Assembly: GCF_958450345.1 (NCBI RefSeq)
Contig: NC_088783.1
Span: forward strand, 58,504,395 to 58,568,394
DNA length: 64,000 nt
Source: Calliphora vicina
Taxonomy: Eukaryota > Arthropoda > Insecta > Diptera > Calliphoridae
Direction of reading: 5' to 3'
In this document: in pieces, positions 22,701-34,559 of the stretch
Layout of the letters: the number at the start of each line of letters is the position of its first letter
Numbering within the stretch: position 1 is the stretch's first letter
Position numbers and translations under genes: made by a program
Notes under the pieces: model-generated
The model's database searches: none
The model's input: only the letters and a program-made list of their open reading frames with translations
Told to the model about the DNA's origin: nothing

Positions 22701-23271
22701 CACATCTTTAGTAATTTTATCTGTATGTAAGAAATTTAATATTGTCTGATTCTTAGATGCAAACTCGTTGACCATCCCTTGATCTGATGGCAGCCAAAGC
22801 TGCTTTATATCTTACCAAAAAACAATCTATGCGTTTGAGTAGATGAAGCACTGCGTAACATTAAAGTATTGAGAGCCTAATCTGTCTTATACTAACTTAG
22901 CTCTCAGTAAAGATTATAAATGGTCCTCTTGAAATTTTCTTTGAAGTTTAGGGTTTAAATAGCAGCATTCACTTCCTTATTTGCTTCCGGAAGTGTTTAA
23001 TGTTATTGAGGGTTACTAGTCTTAGAGACCATGTTGGATCATTCATTCTTCACGATTCAAAATAGTAATTGCCCTCTATCTCCATTTTACATATCAAGAT
23101 AATTTTAGAGTTTCCTAAATGCTTAAGATTTTGAATGGTGCTCTTTTCGAAAGGGTCTTGTACAATCTTTAAGAACATCTCTGTCCTTCTTAAAGCATCG
23201 AACTATGAGTATGTATACTGAACGAAAAGTTAATTTTTTTTTAACAAACAGAAACTTCGAAGCTTTTTAGA

Positions 23272-23345
23272 ATACACCTAGAGTATCTGGCGGAAATTGA
23301 ACTCTTAGATTGATAGCCCAGCACACTATCGTCTAGAATATCGGG
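23272..23345 (-). other. tRNA-like relic (SINE- or MITE-borne)
   Basis: The minus strand reads TCTAGACGATAGTGTGCTGG, then GCTATCAATCTAAG, then AGTTCAATTTCCGCCAG. This resembles a tRNA A-box/D-arm, a TATCAA anticodon-loop-like part, and a B-box (GGTTCAATTCC) with one or more lost bases. The T-arm and acceptor do not pair properly, so it is not a functional tRNA gene. A similar relic lies at 41020-41100. Confidence 0.45.
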
Positions 23346-24199
23346 GCACACATATCCAATGTCTTTCTTTATATTTAGTGTCTATAAAATAGTTAATATT
23401 TCTGATTCTTAGATGCTAGTCGTTGATTAATCTGTTTTAATATTACTGTAACCAGAAGTGTTTTGTATCGTAGCTTTATATCGATCTTATGTTCCATAAG
23501 CCAAAAAATACGAATAATTTCAGTCTAAAACAACTGGCACAAAGTTCTCTCTTCATTAGAAGCCATGTTAAAGACATCATAGTCATTATCCAGAACAGCA
23601 TGAAGCTCTCAATCTTGTCATTAGAGACCAATATCGCGAGTAGCAATATATTGCAGTAAGAACGTTCAGTATCTATTGTGATATTTGAATGGTGATCTGG
23701 ATTTCAGAATATTCAGAAGTTCAATAAAAATTGCGATACTGGATCAATATGCAGAGAACCTCAAAAGTGTGTAAACACCGCAAATTATTTGAATTTTTAA
23801 AAGATAATGAAAATCTTAAAAGCTATTCATTGATTAAAATTTAAATGTTTCGGTTTGTTGAAGATTGTTTTGAATAATAGATTCGGTTATAATGATTTTC
23901 ATGATCTTAAAAAAATAAAAAAAATTCACTAACTTTTGAGGCTCTCTGTATATTGAACGTGTAGCAGTGCCCTTAAATCAATTGAAACTGAATTGGTGCT
24001 TTATATTGTCAACACATCGACTCTAACCAGCTATATAACATGCTGTCATCTTGGTGTTAGTTAGAACCTTATTAGTTGAAGTTTAAACCAAAAATATAAC
24101 AAATCAATGAGAAGCTATGATTATGCTTTGTGTGGCTTACTATGTGCAGCTACCTGAAAGGCTATATTCAAATATAAAATCATTACAATACCACAAAAC

Positions 24200-25550
24200 T
24201 TAGTTGACTAGGGTGAGCACTAGAAAGTGCCAATGAAACCAAACTAAAAACTAATATAAAAATAACAGAGATGCTCAATATCAAGCAACTTTAAGCAATT
24301 CCTTTAAAACAGTTCTAAAATTAAACAAAACATACACTTGCCTACAATAAGTTCAACGACTCCAAAACAAAACTCAGAGTTGTAAAACAATGTTAGAATA
24401 AATAGAAACTATCTAAAAACTACAATAATTTTAGAAATTAAATTGAAAACAAACCACATGTTCGAAAAGGGATTAACTATTTAACGAGCATAAACAGCAT
24501 ATATCGATTCATTCAAGGTACTTAAAAAGTCAAGTTAACACAGTTTTAATCCAATTAATTAACAAACAACCCAACATGCACACACTATAAAACCCAGTCC
24601 ATAAAGTAAACTGACTGACGAAGGCTGCAGTAAATATGGGAATGACTAGAGAAGAATCATTATGACAAACTTTAAGCACATAAAGTTTACGAGAAAATAA
24701 CATAAAAGGGTGCAATGCAAACTAAACGTAATGTGAATGCGGAGTGCTGCAGCTCTTTAAGGATTTAGAATTTGCATACAAGTGCAATTGCAACTCCACT
24801 TAACGCATTGCAACGCATCTCTTAGTCAAAGGTAGAATGCAAAAAAAAATAAAACTGAAAAAGGAAACACTCATCATGCGTATGACTAAATACACGTCGT
24901 CGAAGAGGTTTTAATTAACAACATACGCACTGCTAAATTTACGCACTTTAATGTTGTAAGTACGCACTGGTACTCATAGAACAGGGTATTAATATGGAGA
25001 CAGCCTGCATTATACTGCGGCAACTACGGTTTCCTTATTGTCTGAGTTTGGTTCTCTAATGCCTACTGCTCTAACAACCAAACCCAGTTAGTAGAAGTTG
25101 AGTAATAAATGCGCTTAATCATTAGCAACAAGAAGAAAAAAGTAAAGGAAAACGTTAGTAATAACCGGCAGCCACAAACCGGCAACCAACCAACAATCAA
25201 CTTCTTTAAATCAGTTGAGTAATAAACTAATGACAACATTAACAGCAACCTACATGAATTTGCCACAAAACGAAGGAAGCTTTAGCACAGAAAAAAAACG
25301 CAGGAAAACTTTACTTATGAAACACACACGCAGCAGCTCATCAGCACAATTTTCCTGTATGAAGTCAGTAAGCTATTAAATTTTATATTAATTCTTAAAC
25401 AGATTTCAAGGAGTTCTTATGTTTTTTGTTGTTCATGATTTAAATAGCGATAAAAATCACCATAATTGATATTCAATAAACGGAAGTTTAACATGAGTTC
25501 TTTTGCTGAAGTACTTATGTTAACAGTGGGCCTCAGATTTACTTATAAGG
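24200..25550. other. no gene recognised
   Basis: AT-rich sequence rich in AACAAAC-type short words, like fly intron DNA. No domain, hairpin or shared repeat seen. Confidence 0.5.
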
Positions 25551-25554
25551 AGAC

Positions 25555-27650
25555 TTAAAGTAGAAAAGGTTCTATTTTGATACAAATTGGAAAAATTATT
25601 CAATGAATATTATGATATTTTGAGTGCCAGGAAAGACATCAGCAGGAAACTTATTTCACATATGGACAGTACTGCTAAAGAACAAACTTTCCCTGTAATG
25701 TGTTTGGCATTCCACTCACCAGTTGACGACAAATTGATGAGCCCTTGCCAAAGAACGTGTATGGCGTGAAAAAACTACGGGTTACGGGAACAAGTTCCCT
25801 AATTTCAGCGGAGCACATTCCATTGTAGTATCGGTATAACAGTGAAACACAACCCAATGACAATGTTCCAGTAAGTCAGTAGAGCTGGATACCCAACTGT
25901 CACCGATAAGCACCTTCGCCCTCTCTTTCTGAAGCGGTCGAGTAACTCCAAAATAGACTTCGAAGCTGTGACCCATACATGAGAATTGTATTTCATTTTG
26001 GGTCGGAGATCAGATGGAGTGAAGTATTTCTTACACCGTTTGAGAAAACCAAGGCTCTTGAATGCTTCTTTCGACATTCATTTTGTCTGAAGGACATCGA
26101 ACTGAATACTTATCAAGAGCTTCTGATTCGTTCATATTTACACCACCCATAAAAACAAATCTGTCTTGCGTTTGTGTGTTAACATACAACACTGAGTATT
26201 TTGTGCATTTAAATCGACTCTATTCTCTAACCCCTTTCAGAGACTGTCACAAGATCTTAGTTAAGCGTAACATTCATGTTTTGCATCATTGCTCCACTCT
26301 CCTACAGGTTTTGTCTATAATTGAATGAATATTAATGGCAAATGTAGCTGTAATCTGAAAAGAATAGATAGGATTGGAAGTTTGACATAGAAGGTCGTTT
26401 AGAAAGATAAGAAATAGAGTTGGAGAAAGGACGGAGTCTTGTGGTAGCCCTGAATTGATCTTGAACTCGTTTAATGCGATTACATCTCGTATATTGCGAT
26501 CTCTGAGAAAGATCGATATAAATCGAGAGAACCAAAACAATAACTTTTGATAAAATCGCACCTTGCCACAGCATATCAAATGACTTAGAAATATCTAATG
26601 TCTCCGCTTTACTTTCGATAAAACGATGAATGGAACAGCACCATTTTTCCGATAGGAAAGCCAACGAGTCTCCCGTAGAGCATTCTCTACGAAAGTCATA
26701 CTGCCGGTCACTGAGTAAATTTGTGGGCTCTAAATATTTAAAAAGATGGTAGTTAACCATACTCTCCATAAATTTTGAAAGCGTTCCTTTTTAGATATTG
26801 GTGTTACATTAAGTGCCCTGGAGACGATCAAATAAACACATCAATCACATAGTTGTGTGCGTGCATTCGTTGTTTTTCTTCTACACGTACGAGTTGTCGG
26901 CAATGATTGATGAAAATCAAAAAGTTTTGATTTTTTCATTTGATGGCTGATTATTTGATCGTCTCCTGTTCTGATTGACAATCAAATTTCATTTGCTTTG
27001 TGTTTACCGTTCACGGATGAAATAAAATATTCATATTATGTGTTTTCTTCGAGATTTTTGGTAATAATGGAAAAGGGCGTACAAATACAAATGGTGATTG
27101 ACGTATTTATTTATACGTCTCCTTTAAAGCTTCAAGCATACAACACTCACACATATGCACTGATTGACGGGTTTATTTGATCGTCTCCAGGGCACTTTAG
27201 CAACCTTCCAACATACAGGAAATTAGCCGGCATGGTAGAAAATACTGAAAGATTAGCTAATGAACGAGCTAGCGTCGCAGATCACTGCTTCAAGACCAGT
27301 GCTGGTATACCAGCAGACCCAGGGGACTTATTTATGTTGAGATCAGCTAAAACCTTTTTAACTGCGCGAAAGAATATATTCGGCATAGTAACTGATACTC
27401 TTTCGAGTTCGGGTAGTGGTTGATTGCTTCCCGGTAAGTTTGAATTATTTGGAGGTAATTCAACGAAAAGGTTATTTTTATGATCCGAGTCAGTGCATGA
27501 TTGGTCATCGCTTAGAAGCAGTAAGAACTTTGGCTCGGAGGCGCTGCTAGTGCAGATATTTTTTACGCCTCAGCACTTTGGCATACGAAGATCTCGCCTT
27601 TTTGGGCCGCGAAACAGTTTCGGCATGTTTGATCAAATAGTAAAACTTTT
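25555..27650 (-). pseudogene. jockey-like LINE, RT region, interrupted
   Basis: Minus strand, in order: PPNNSNLPG, FFRAVKKVLADLNINKSPGS and AGIPALVLKQ (about 27430-27290), then LANLSVF...FLYVGRLL to 27200. After a MITE comes FMESMVNYHLFKYLE, LLSDRQYDFRRECSTGDSLA and ALDISKSFDMLW-like (first Asp, about 26590). NSGLPQDSVLSPTLFLIFL follows, then a ruined YADD region (about 26340), SLGFLKRCKKYFTPSDLRPK and SKSILELLDRFRKRG, and a tail YRYYNGMCSAEIRELVP ending near 25600. Jockey/CR1-type rather than RNase H-bearing. Many frame changes. Confidence 0.8.
26812..27196. mobile_element. 385-bp MITE with TTA target duplication
   Basis: Inverted ends AGTGCCCTGGAGACGATCAA (then ATAAACxC) at both termini, about 36 bp with few mismatches. 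TTA duplications are at 26809-26811 and 27197-27199. Removing the element and one TTA restores the LINE frame (minus strand reads WKVANVTPIS). A 3-bp TTA duplication suggests PIF/Harbinger-type mobilisation, which is an inference. No transposase. Confidence 0.88.
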
Positions 27651-27729
27651 TTATAAAAAATCTGGTACTTTGCTGAAATAGCAAACCTTTTCTTTCTTTG
27701 GTACCATTTAATCCTTTTTAACTGCATTT

Positions 27730-28820
27730 TCAATCTCTCGAGAACTTTGAGCGATAACTTCTCTAATCTTATCGGATATTCTCTTTAAGAGTTTGGAAGT
27801 CTCTGGCTTGCTCACATAGAAAAAAGCAAAGACTTTTTTGGTCAAACTTACCAGTCACTGCTAATCACTAAAACAAAATATCCATTGTCGAGAAAATGCT
27901 TTGACAGTAGCATTTTGGTATGGGAGCAACAATTCCTGGAGTTCCAATACATCAATTTGCGGCATGAAAACTAATTGATTCTGCTTCTATATCATCTCTA
28001 TTTATTCATATTAGCCATTATTCTCGCATTCTTATCAGATATTCTTTCTGCAGGCTTCCAAAGTCTGGATTAGGTTACATTGCCGACTACTGTAAGTCGC
28101 GGAAACGAGACATAAGGCGAACATTCAAACAATCAATTGTCGTGCGAGATATGTATGCTGTTTCATCGTCCTGTTATAACACACCTCCAGTAATTCCAAT
28201 TCATCAATTTTTAAGTGTGAAATTTCTGCTATTTTCAATCGGTTTGAAAAGAACTTCCGTCTGTAAGTTATCGCACTCTTGTTGGTTATTCTCTTTGAGA
28301 TCTTCCAAACTGATTTTTTCATATGGACCAAGTTACTTTTAAAACATCGAAGAAGACAGAATTCCGGAGTGGTAAATTCTTTTGATCTTGTAGGCTACTA
28401 CAAATATCCAAAACGAGTCATAGATGATCCAGAACCGCATCCTTCAAAATTCTGTGTGTTATGTAGCAGCGCCCAGTTGCAATTCATCAATTATTAAGTG
28501 TGAAATTTCTGCTATTTTCAATCGCTCTGAAAAAAAATTATGGCCATAAGTTATTGCGTTCTTGTTTGATATTCTCTTTGAGAGCTTTCAAAGTTTGCGA
28601 ATTGTTAAAGAGATCGGTTCCATTTAAAACCCTGAAGAAGAAATAAGTCTGGAGTTGTAGATTCATTCAATATTATAGGCGAATGCAAATATCCAAAACG
28701 AGTCATAAGACGGTCCTTCAAAATTCTATGCACATCCCAGTTGGAAACACATGACCTCCAGTTCCATTTCATTAAATTGGGAAAATAAAAAGTCATGGTT
28801 CTGGGGCGCTAAAAATCACA
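27730..28820. repeat. degenerate tandem array, units of about 250-285 bp
   Basis: Units share GATATTCTCTTTxAGAG near 27770, 28030, 28290 and 28570. They also share TCATCAATTxTTAAGTGTGA and ATTTCTGCTATTTTCAATCG at about 28200 and 28483 (283 bp apart), with weaker matches at 27951 and 28765. ATATCCAAAACGAGTCATA occurs at 28405 and 28690. About four units. Non-coding; function unknown. Confidence 0.7.
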
Positions 28821-28979
28821 TTAAATTTCTTACATTTATGATCTCTTACCGCATTTTCAATAATTCTGGAAAATACTTCGAGCAATATCTGAGCTTAGAT
28901 GACTTGGTAATCCAGTGTTTTTTACTTGACGCTAAGAACATTGTTTCTCCACAAATCTAGGCAAAATTGTTATGAATCT

Positions 28980-31040
28980 GAAAACATTTCGTCAAAAATT
29001 GTGCCGAAAATCTAACGAATTTTATATAAGATTTTCCGGGAAAATAGTAAAAATGCTATTCTTGTTTGGAAGGTCAAAAGTATAGGGTGATTTAATTTAG
29101 AGTTATTTTTCTTAATTTCAAACAAAACACTTAAAATATAAATTGAACCTTTGTCGGAACCTTTGTTATACCCGAAAGAACAATCACTGTCATTTACTTT
29201 TTAAAGATAATTTCAAATGTTGCACAGACTTCACTATAGGTGGTCCATTCGTGAGTTTCAATTTTCGATCACACTTTTCAGCATTACGCGAGTAATGTTG
29301 GTCTTCTTCTATACTCTCCGCTACAATATTCTCCTAAATATGGGCTGCATGTGATCTATTCGGTCTAGTATCCTCCAATAATTTACACTCTAGATTCGAA
29401 GGATCGATGATATAATATGATGCTCGAAGTGCACGATAATCATTTCTCATATAACGCTGATTCTCGTAATACAGCTGAATAAATTGGATGTTGTGGTGCG
29501 AGACTTTCCACTATGAATTGTCAAACAATACTGAATAAAATAAGAATTGAAAATCAAATGAAAAAAACCTGCTAAAGGAATCACTCTACATATTCCCCTT
29601 TTTATAACAATAGGTCTTCTGAAAGCTTCTGATTTTATTTATAAACACAAATCTGTTAAAATTAACAACTTAAGGCTCAAATCAAAGTACTCACTTTACA
29701 GCCGTTTATTACTTAAATGACAGACATCACACTATAATTGAAATATTAAAGTCATTACAGCACTTTCTAGCTAGTTTGAACTACTAACTAAGTTCATCAT
29801 CTGCTACTTCACATAAATCCTCATCGTTCGTCTAATGAACCTTAAACGACACCACACACCTTCTTGGTTTATTCCTAAACATATGCTAGCAATGACAATA
29901 TTTTCCCTGGTATTTAATGTTACTCCCTATTCGCATTAACAATATTAAAGTAAATAGCAACATATGTATGAATGAATGTATGAGAATTGTGAAAAGACAA
30001 AACAACATGTTGTCGTAGCTTATTTAGTCATTTTCTTTAAGACTCTCCATTATGTTAATCCCTGACAGTTTTGCTAATTCCTACTTTTCGCACAAGCATT
30101 TTCCAATTCAACTCTCAACACTCCCCCCTTTAACTGCCTTGCTAACAACCTCTATTTAACTTTAGTTATTGGCAAAGTTTGTTTGGGTTACTTGTAAGAA
30201 GTTTTTAGTTTTTTTTCTGCTCGTCTTTCTTTCTGTCGTTAAGCCTTTTATTAAATGAGGAAAAAGTTCGTTTGCTAGGAAAAGCCTCAATAAGTATTGA
30301 TAGTCAGTTCGAAACATATTGGAAAAACACTTGTAAAGTTCGAGTGAAAGAAAGAAGACAACGAAAAAAAAAACTGCCAAAGAAAATGTATTTAATGACT
30401 ATAACAATTTTCACTGGTGATGTGATGTGATGGTAACCAGAAGGAATACTGCTGTTAGTACTTCATCATACCAGTCATGGCATAAGTCACATACTCACAT
30501 GTGTCTTCGATGGTATGGTTCCTTGATTTTTTTTTTATTTTGCTTTTTTGGTGTCTTAGTTTTTATGTGCTGTTTATTTTAGCCAACTAATTCACTTTCA
30601 CCGCACGTACTAACAAAAAGACAAGTTAACAAACATCCATACATGCCAGTACAAGTTAATGGTATTTATAGGGTTTTCCTAAAGAGGAACTGTTGCTGTT
30701 AATTATTTGGGAAACTCAGTTTTTGATATCCAACAATCAGTATTCCTTATCCAAACTGTCAAAACATTATCAATCTCTCGATCTTGTAAGAAAGAAAGAT
30801 GAGTTCTCTCACTCTTATCGAAGCCTAAAGAGATAAACTCGTGGGATAAAGCACTGCATTTCGATATCTTCACGATCTTGTAAAACACTTATCCTGCAAA
30901 ATGTCCTTCGTCGCGTGAACTGTGTTTGCAGCTGCACCGTGCTGTTGGATCCACATGTCTTCCAGTTCCAATATTGCTCGCTAGTCCACCTACGTATCAG
31001 TTGAAACATTTTGTACCTATTCAGCTATTTTCTGTAATAA
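28980..31040. other. no gene recognised
   Basis: AT-rich sequence; short open frames without domains. No repeat shared with other parts of the window was noticed. Confidence 0.5.
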
Positions 31041-31184
31041 AAACCAGATTCATTAAACTTCCTCTTCGAAGTACGAATGAAAAGGAAATCAAAGCAAAGG
31101 AAAGGAAATCAAATGTTCACCGTTCTGTTGGAACCAGATTCATTAATTTCCAGTGATTAAAGCTTCCTCTTAGAAATACGAAAG
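31041..31184. repeat. local duplication beside the AAAGG array
   Basis: GAACCAGATTCATTAA, then CTTCCTCTTxGAAxTACGAA, occurs at about 31043-31078 and again at about 31131-31183, a shift of roughly 90 bp. Each copy is followed by GGAAA-rich sequence, so the duplication seems to mark the start of the microsatellite. Confidence 0.7.
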
Positions 31185-31259
31185 GAATTGAAAGGAATGG
31201 AACGGAATGGAAAGGAAAGGAATGGAGAAGAAAGGAAATGAAATGAAAGGAATGGAAAA
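31185..31259 (+). repeat. imperfect AAAGG-like border
   Basis: GGAATGGAAAGG, GAGAAGAAAGG and GAAATGAAATG variants grade into the perfect array, as expected for the older edge of an expanding microsatellite. Confidence 0.75.
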
Positions 31260-31599
31260 GAAAGGAAAGGAAAGGAAAGGAAAGGAAAGGAAAGGAAAGG
31301 AAAGGAAAGGAAAGGAAAGGAAAGGAAAGGAAAGGAAAGGAAAGGAAAGGAAAGGAAAGGAAAGGAAAGGAAAGGAAAGGAAAGGAAAGGAAAGGAAAGG
31401 AAAGGAAAGGAAAGGAAAGGAAAGGAAAGGAAAGGAAAGGAAAGGAAAGGAAAGGAAAGGAAAGGAAAGGAAAGGAAAGGAAAGGAAAGGAAAGGAAAGG
31501 AAAGGAAAGGAAAGGAAAGGAAAGGAAAGGAAAGGAAAGGAAAGGAAAGGAAAGGAAAGGAAAGGAAAGGAAAGGAAAGGAAAGGAAAGGAAAGGAAAG
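31260..31599 (+). repeat. uninterrupted (AAAGG)n microsatellite, about 68 units
   Basis: About 340 bp of pure AAAGG pentamers with no interruption, purine-only on the plus strand. It gives long spurious frames on both strands (Lys-Glu-Arg-Lys-Gly, and Leu-Ser-Phe-Pro-Phe repeats) which are not genes. The right edge is sharp (AAAGTAACAAACG) while the left edge is graded. Confidence 0.97.
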
Positions 31600-31619
31600 T
31601 AACAAACGATGACACATTG

Positions 31620-33150
31620 TTACTTGGAATAAAGCAAATATTCTTTAGACAAATTTTAAAAATTTGTCAATTCTTCTTAAACGTAAACCCTAAATCCATT
31701 AGAAAGAAAAACATATCGGTTTTCGTTGTTTTCGTTTTTATTTCTGCTGCCATCAACTTTTTTCTACGGTTTGAGTCAAAAGTTCAAGAGTTTACTAGTG
31801 CAAAAATTCTTACAACGCGTACGTACAACATGTACATACCTACATATGCACATGAGTTTAGAGGAAAAACTAAACATACATTTAGACATGAACAAACATT
31901 GTGTGATAATACATGCTTGAGTTTTGTTGGAGATGTTGTTTTATAAAACTTAAACTGTGTCTTCTTGCTGCACTTCTTTGCAACTGCAAGAAGTCTCGAC
32001 GGTGGCTTTAGTGATGCCAAATAAGTCACTGATATTGTAACAACTACAAAACTGATTGTTAACGATGCGATACGATATACAGATGCTGCCACAGCTACTA
32101 TGAATAAATACATTTATGTAATATTTGTTATTGGTGTAGTTGTCATTTCTCACAAGGATTTTCTTCTTGAAGCTGCAGCAGTTGCAGTAGTAGTAGTTGA
32201 AGTTGTAGTGTGAAGATACCCATTAAATGTTGAGCTTATGTCAGTTAAAATTACTCGTAATTCTTGCTATTGCCACTATTTCCAATTCTTTATTACACAT
32301 GTGTACATATCCACACACAGATGTAAGTGTAAGTTTAAATGTGTCTATTTATTATTCCCATACTATGCAGCATGTTGCCTGAATAATAAAAACTAGCAAC
32401 AATGTACGAGTATGTAGGTTTACTTCAATAGTTGTTATGCCTCTAGTTGGTTGTTGGTTGTTTACTATTGTTTTCCTAACTATACATTTTGTGTTAGACA
32501 AATATAATGTTTTAAAGTGTTGTTTTTTTGTTTGTTGTTCTTTTCTTCTTTAAGTTTCTAAAAGTTTTATGAGTTTTTGTCTAGTTTATGCGGTTTTCTA
32601 GAATTGTTTATCATGTTGCCACTATTTATGCTGATCTTTTTTTTCTTTTTTGTTACAATTACTTTAGTCTTAAACTTGCTGTTATTATTACGTTGCGTTA
32701 CCACAACATGACAACTTTTGGTTTTATTTTTCTGTGTGAAACGGCGTAATAAATTTGATTTTACAACTTGCAATTTATCATTTATTCAATGATGAAAAAT
32801 TCATTGTTGCATATTTGGCAATGCCGATCTAATACAACTTTCCAAACAATTTTGCGTGATTTAAAAGTTGTAACCCAATTAAGAAAGTTTGTTGTCACTT
32901 CGCAAGGGAGTTGCAAGCCTGTGTTTATATGTTTAATTATGATATCAAAATATTGACCAGGGAAAGTAGGATATAAAGAGTAAGTTCCCCAGAGAGGTTC
33001 TATATAAAGAGAGTAAAATTAAAGTCTGGCATGATTTCTCTGCGGCTGTCAAGTGACGAATATATTTTCTTGTTGAATAGTAACGTTTTTAAAGATCTAA
33101 TAAACAATCAAAAATAATACAAAGGCGGTACCGCGAAATAAATCGCAACA
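31620..33150. other. no gene recognised
   Basis: AT-rich sequence with CTGCAGCAGTTGCAGTAGTA-type short repeats near 32175 and TTGTTGGTTGTT-type words. Resembles fly intron DNA. Confidence 0.5.
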
Positions 33151-33249
33151 AAAATTAACTAATTCTCAACCTTAAAAAATAAAATAACTCCCAAAGGGTA
33201 AAAGTCAATTACTCCCAATAATTGCCAAATTTATCCTGAAAAAAAATTA

Positions 33250-34205
33250 AATAACCCACAAAAAATCTAGCCTCTAGCTACATGAGATAGCTTCATCTCT
33301 GTGAGCAGGGAGTTTGCAGCTTCAACCTCATATGCTTCAATGCTCCCCGTTAAAGCCCGCCTTCTCAAGCTCAACTGACCATGATTCAGTGATGGAGAGA
33401 ATTAGGCATGTGCAGCTTCAAACATTCCAACATCTTATGTGCATCGGTTGCCATTTTTGGTAACCAGATACGTGCACGAGGTCTTTAAGGCCTAAACCTT
33501 CCCATGCACCACCGATATTTGCGATGAATTTGCTAAGAAAGTCCTTTGAGAACTCGTCCAGTCATTGATCATACTGTAGCCATGATGAATTTCACCAGAG
33601 TCAAAACGAGGTGCCGTACCAGCCCTATTAGCGAACAAGTATTCCATTACGAGATCAGTTAATTTGGACTCGATAGCACCCCATTATGTTACCACAGGAT
33701 TGATGGTACCGTCTTTCTCAGTCGCCAGAGCCATTAGAAAAGGGTCTTTAACCACCTAGTTGAAAAGCCGCCTGGCGGATGTGGGTCCTGGAGCGGTTTT
33801 TTTGTCAACAACCTTTCTCCGTTTGGGTGATTTTTCTACGACTGCTGCCTTGGATGTGATGGGTACGGAATCAAAACAGTTTGGTATTTTGCGCGTTCTT
33901 CCTCATCACGTTCATGGTGGAAACCGCTGGCAGCATTCTTGTCAATCTTATGAATGAATAGCGCCTTGGCGTATCGAAATTTAAGGATGTAATTTTGACT
34001 CTTCCCTTTTTTCTTCTTCAATTGGTCGCCAGCATTGGCATCTGATCGAGTTTTTGGAGGGCAGTAGAGTGCTATTTCGGTCACCCACGCTGCCTGACAT
34101 TTCGACCAAGGTCTCTTGACTAGAGGCCAGTAGGTTGTCTTCTGAAGATGCTCCGAGATCATCGGTCTTCTTCAGGGTGTTGTTGTTGTTGTTGATTTGG
34201 TTCAT
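33250..34205 (-). pseudogene. LINE ORF1 (LOA-like)
   Basis: Start MNQINNNNNTLKKTDDLGAS at 34205. Other pieces follow with frame changes: LASSQETLVEMSGS, then AKALFIHKIDKNAASGFHHE and RDEEERAKYQTVLIPYP (about 33960-33840). The conserved part is LMALATEKDGTINPVV, AIESKLTDLVMEYLFANRAG and PRFDSGEIHHGY (about 33720-33580). A final VEAANSLLTEMKLSHVARG lies near 33290. The IESxLTxLVxExLxxNR...FDSGEIHxGY pattern is characteristic of the ORF1 protein of LOA-type fly LINEs. Three or more frame changes. Confidence 0.7.
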
Positions 34206-34555
34206 TTTTGGTCCCACAAATAGGCACGTCAGGGGATGGACCATCCATGCAGTGACGACGTATATGGACTGGACATAAATGGTTACAACCGGTCCGTGTC
34301 CTAGCACCGGAGGGGAGCTGTTATCTACTTATCCTCTTTTACCACTAATTAGCCATTCAGGTTCTCGACACTGCCACCAATCACATTAACCTTACAAGTG
34401 GGGGAAGGGAAAAAGGTAGGAGAGGGGTTAAAAATGGTAAGGGAAAAGAGAGGGGAAGATAACCTTTAGTCATGAGGGTTTTTGATTTCATTATCTCGAA
34501 AGTTGACCCAACATCAGTGGTATACACAACCAAGATAAAAACAACAGCAAAAACT
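34206..34555. other. probable LINE 5' leader; no gene
   Basis: Sequence upstream of the ORF1 start on the minus strand. It has a purine-rich GGGGAAGGGAAAAAGGTAGG stretch near 34400. Likely untranslated leader of the same LINE, but the 5' end is not defined. Confidence 0.4.
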
Positions 34556-34559
34556 AAAG

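Larger units (their letters stand above)
16940..24200. repeat. cluster of diverged local duplications
   Basis: Several non-coding blocks recur in direct orientation. CTTCGTCAACCATA...TTCCAGTGATxCAGCATC occurs at about 19269 and 21579, with a relative at 17441-17550. GATTCTTAGATGC...TCGTTGA...GCTTTATATC occurs at about 22745 and 23400. TTATAAATxGTCxTCTxTGAAATTT occurs at about 19690, 21465, 21945 and 22915. CTTCCGGAAG occurs near 21348, 22033 and 22983. Blocks are tens to hundreds of bases long and clearly diverged. The cluster looks like an old, repeatedly duplicated segment; two mariner relics lie in or beside it. Confidence 0.65.

Noticed and set aside
23272..23345. Functional tRNA gene
   Set aside because: The T-arm and acceptor stem do not pair and the B-box is changed; the same applies to 41020-41100.
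31117..31617. Long open frames on both strands (up to 166 codons) over the AAAGG array
   Set aside because: They are only the translation of a pentamer repeat, which has no stop codon in any frame.
32940..33160. A possible small RNA gene or promoter
   Set aside because: No hairpin, A/B box or terminator-like signal could be shown.
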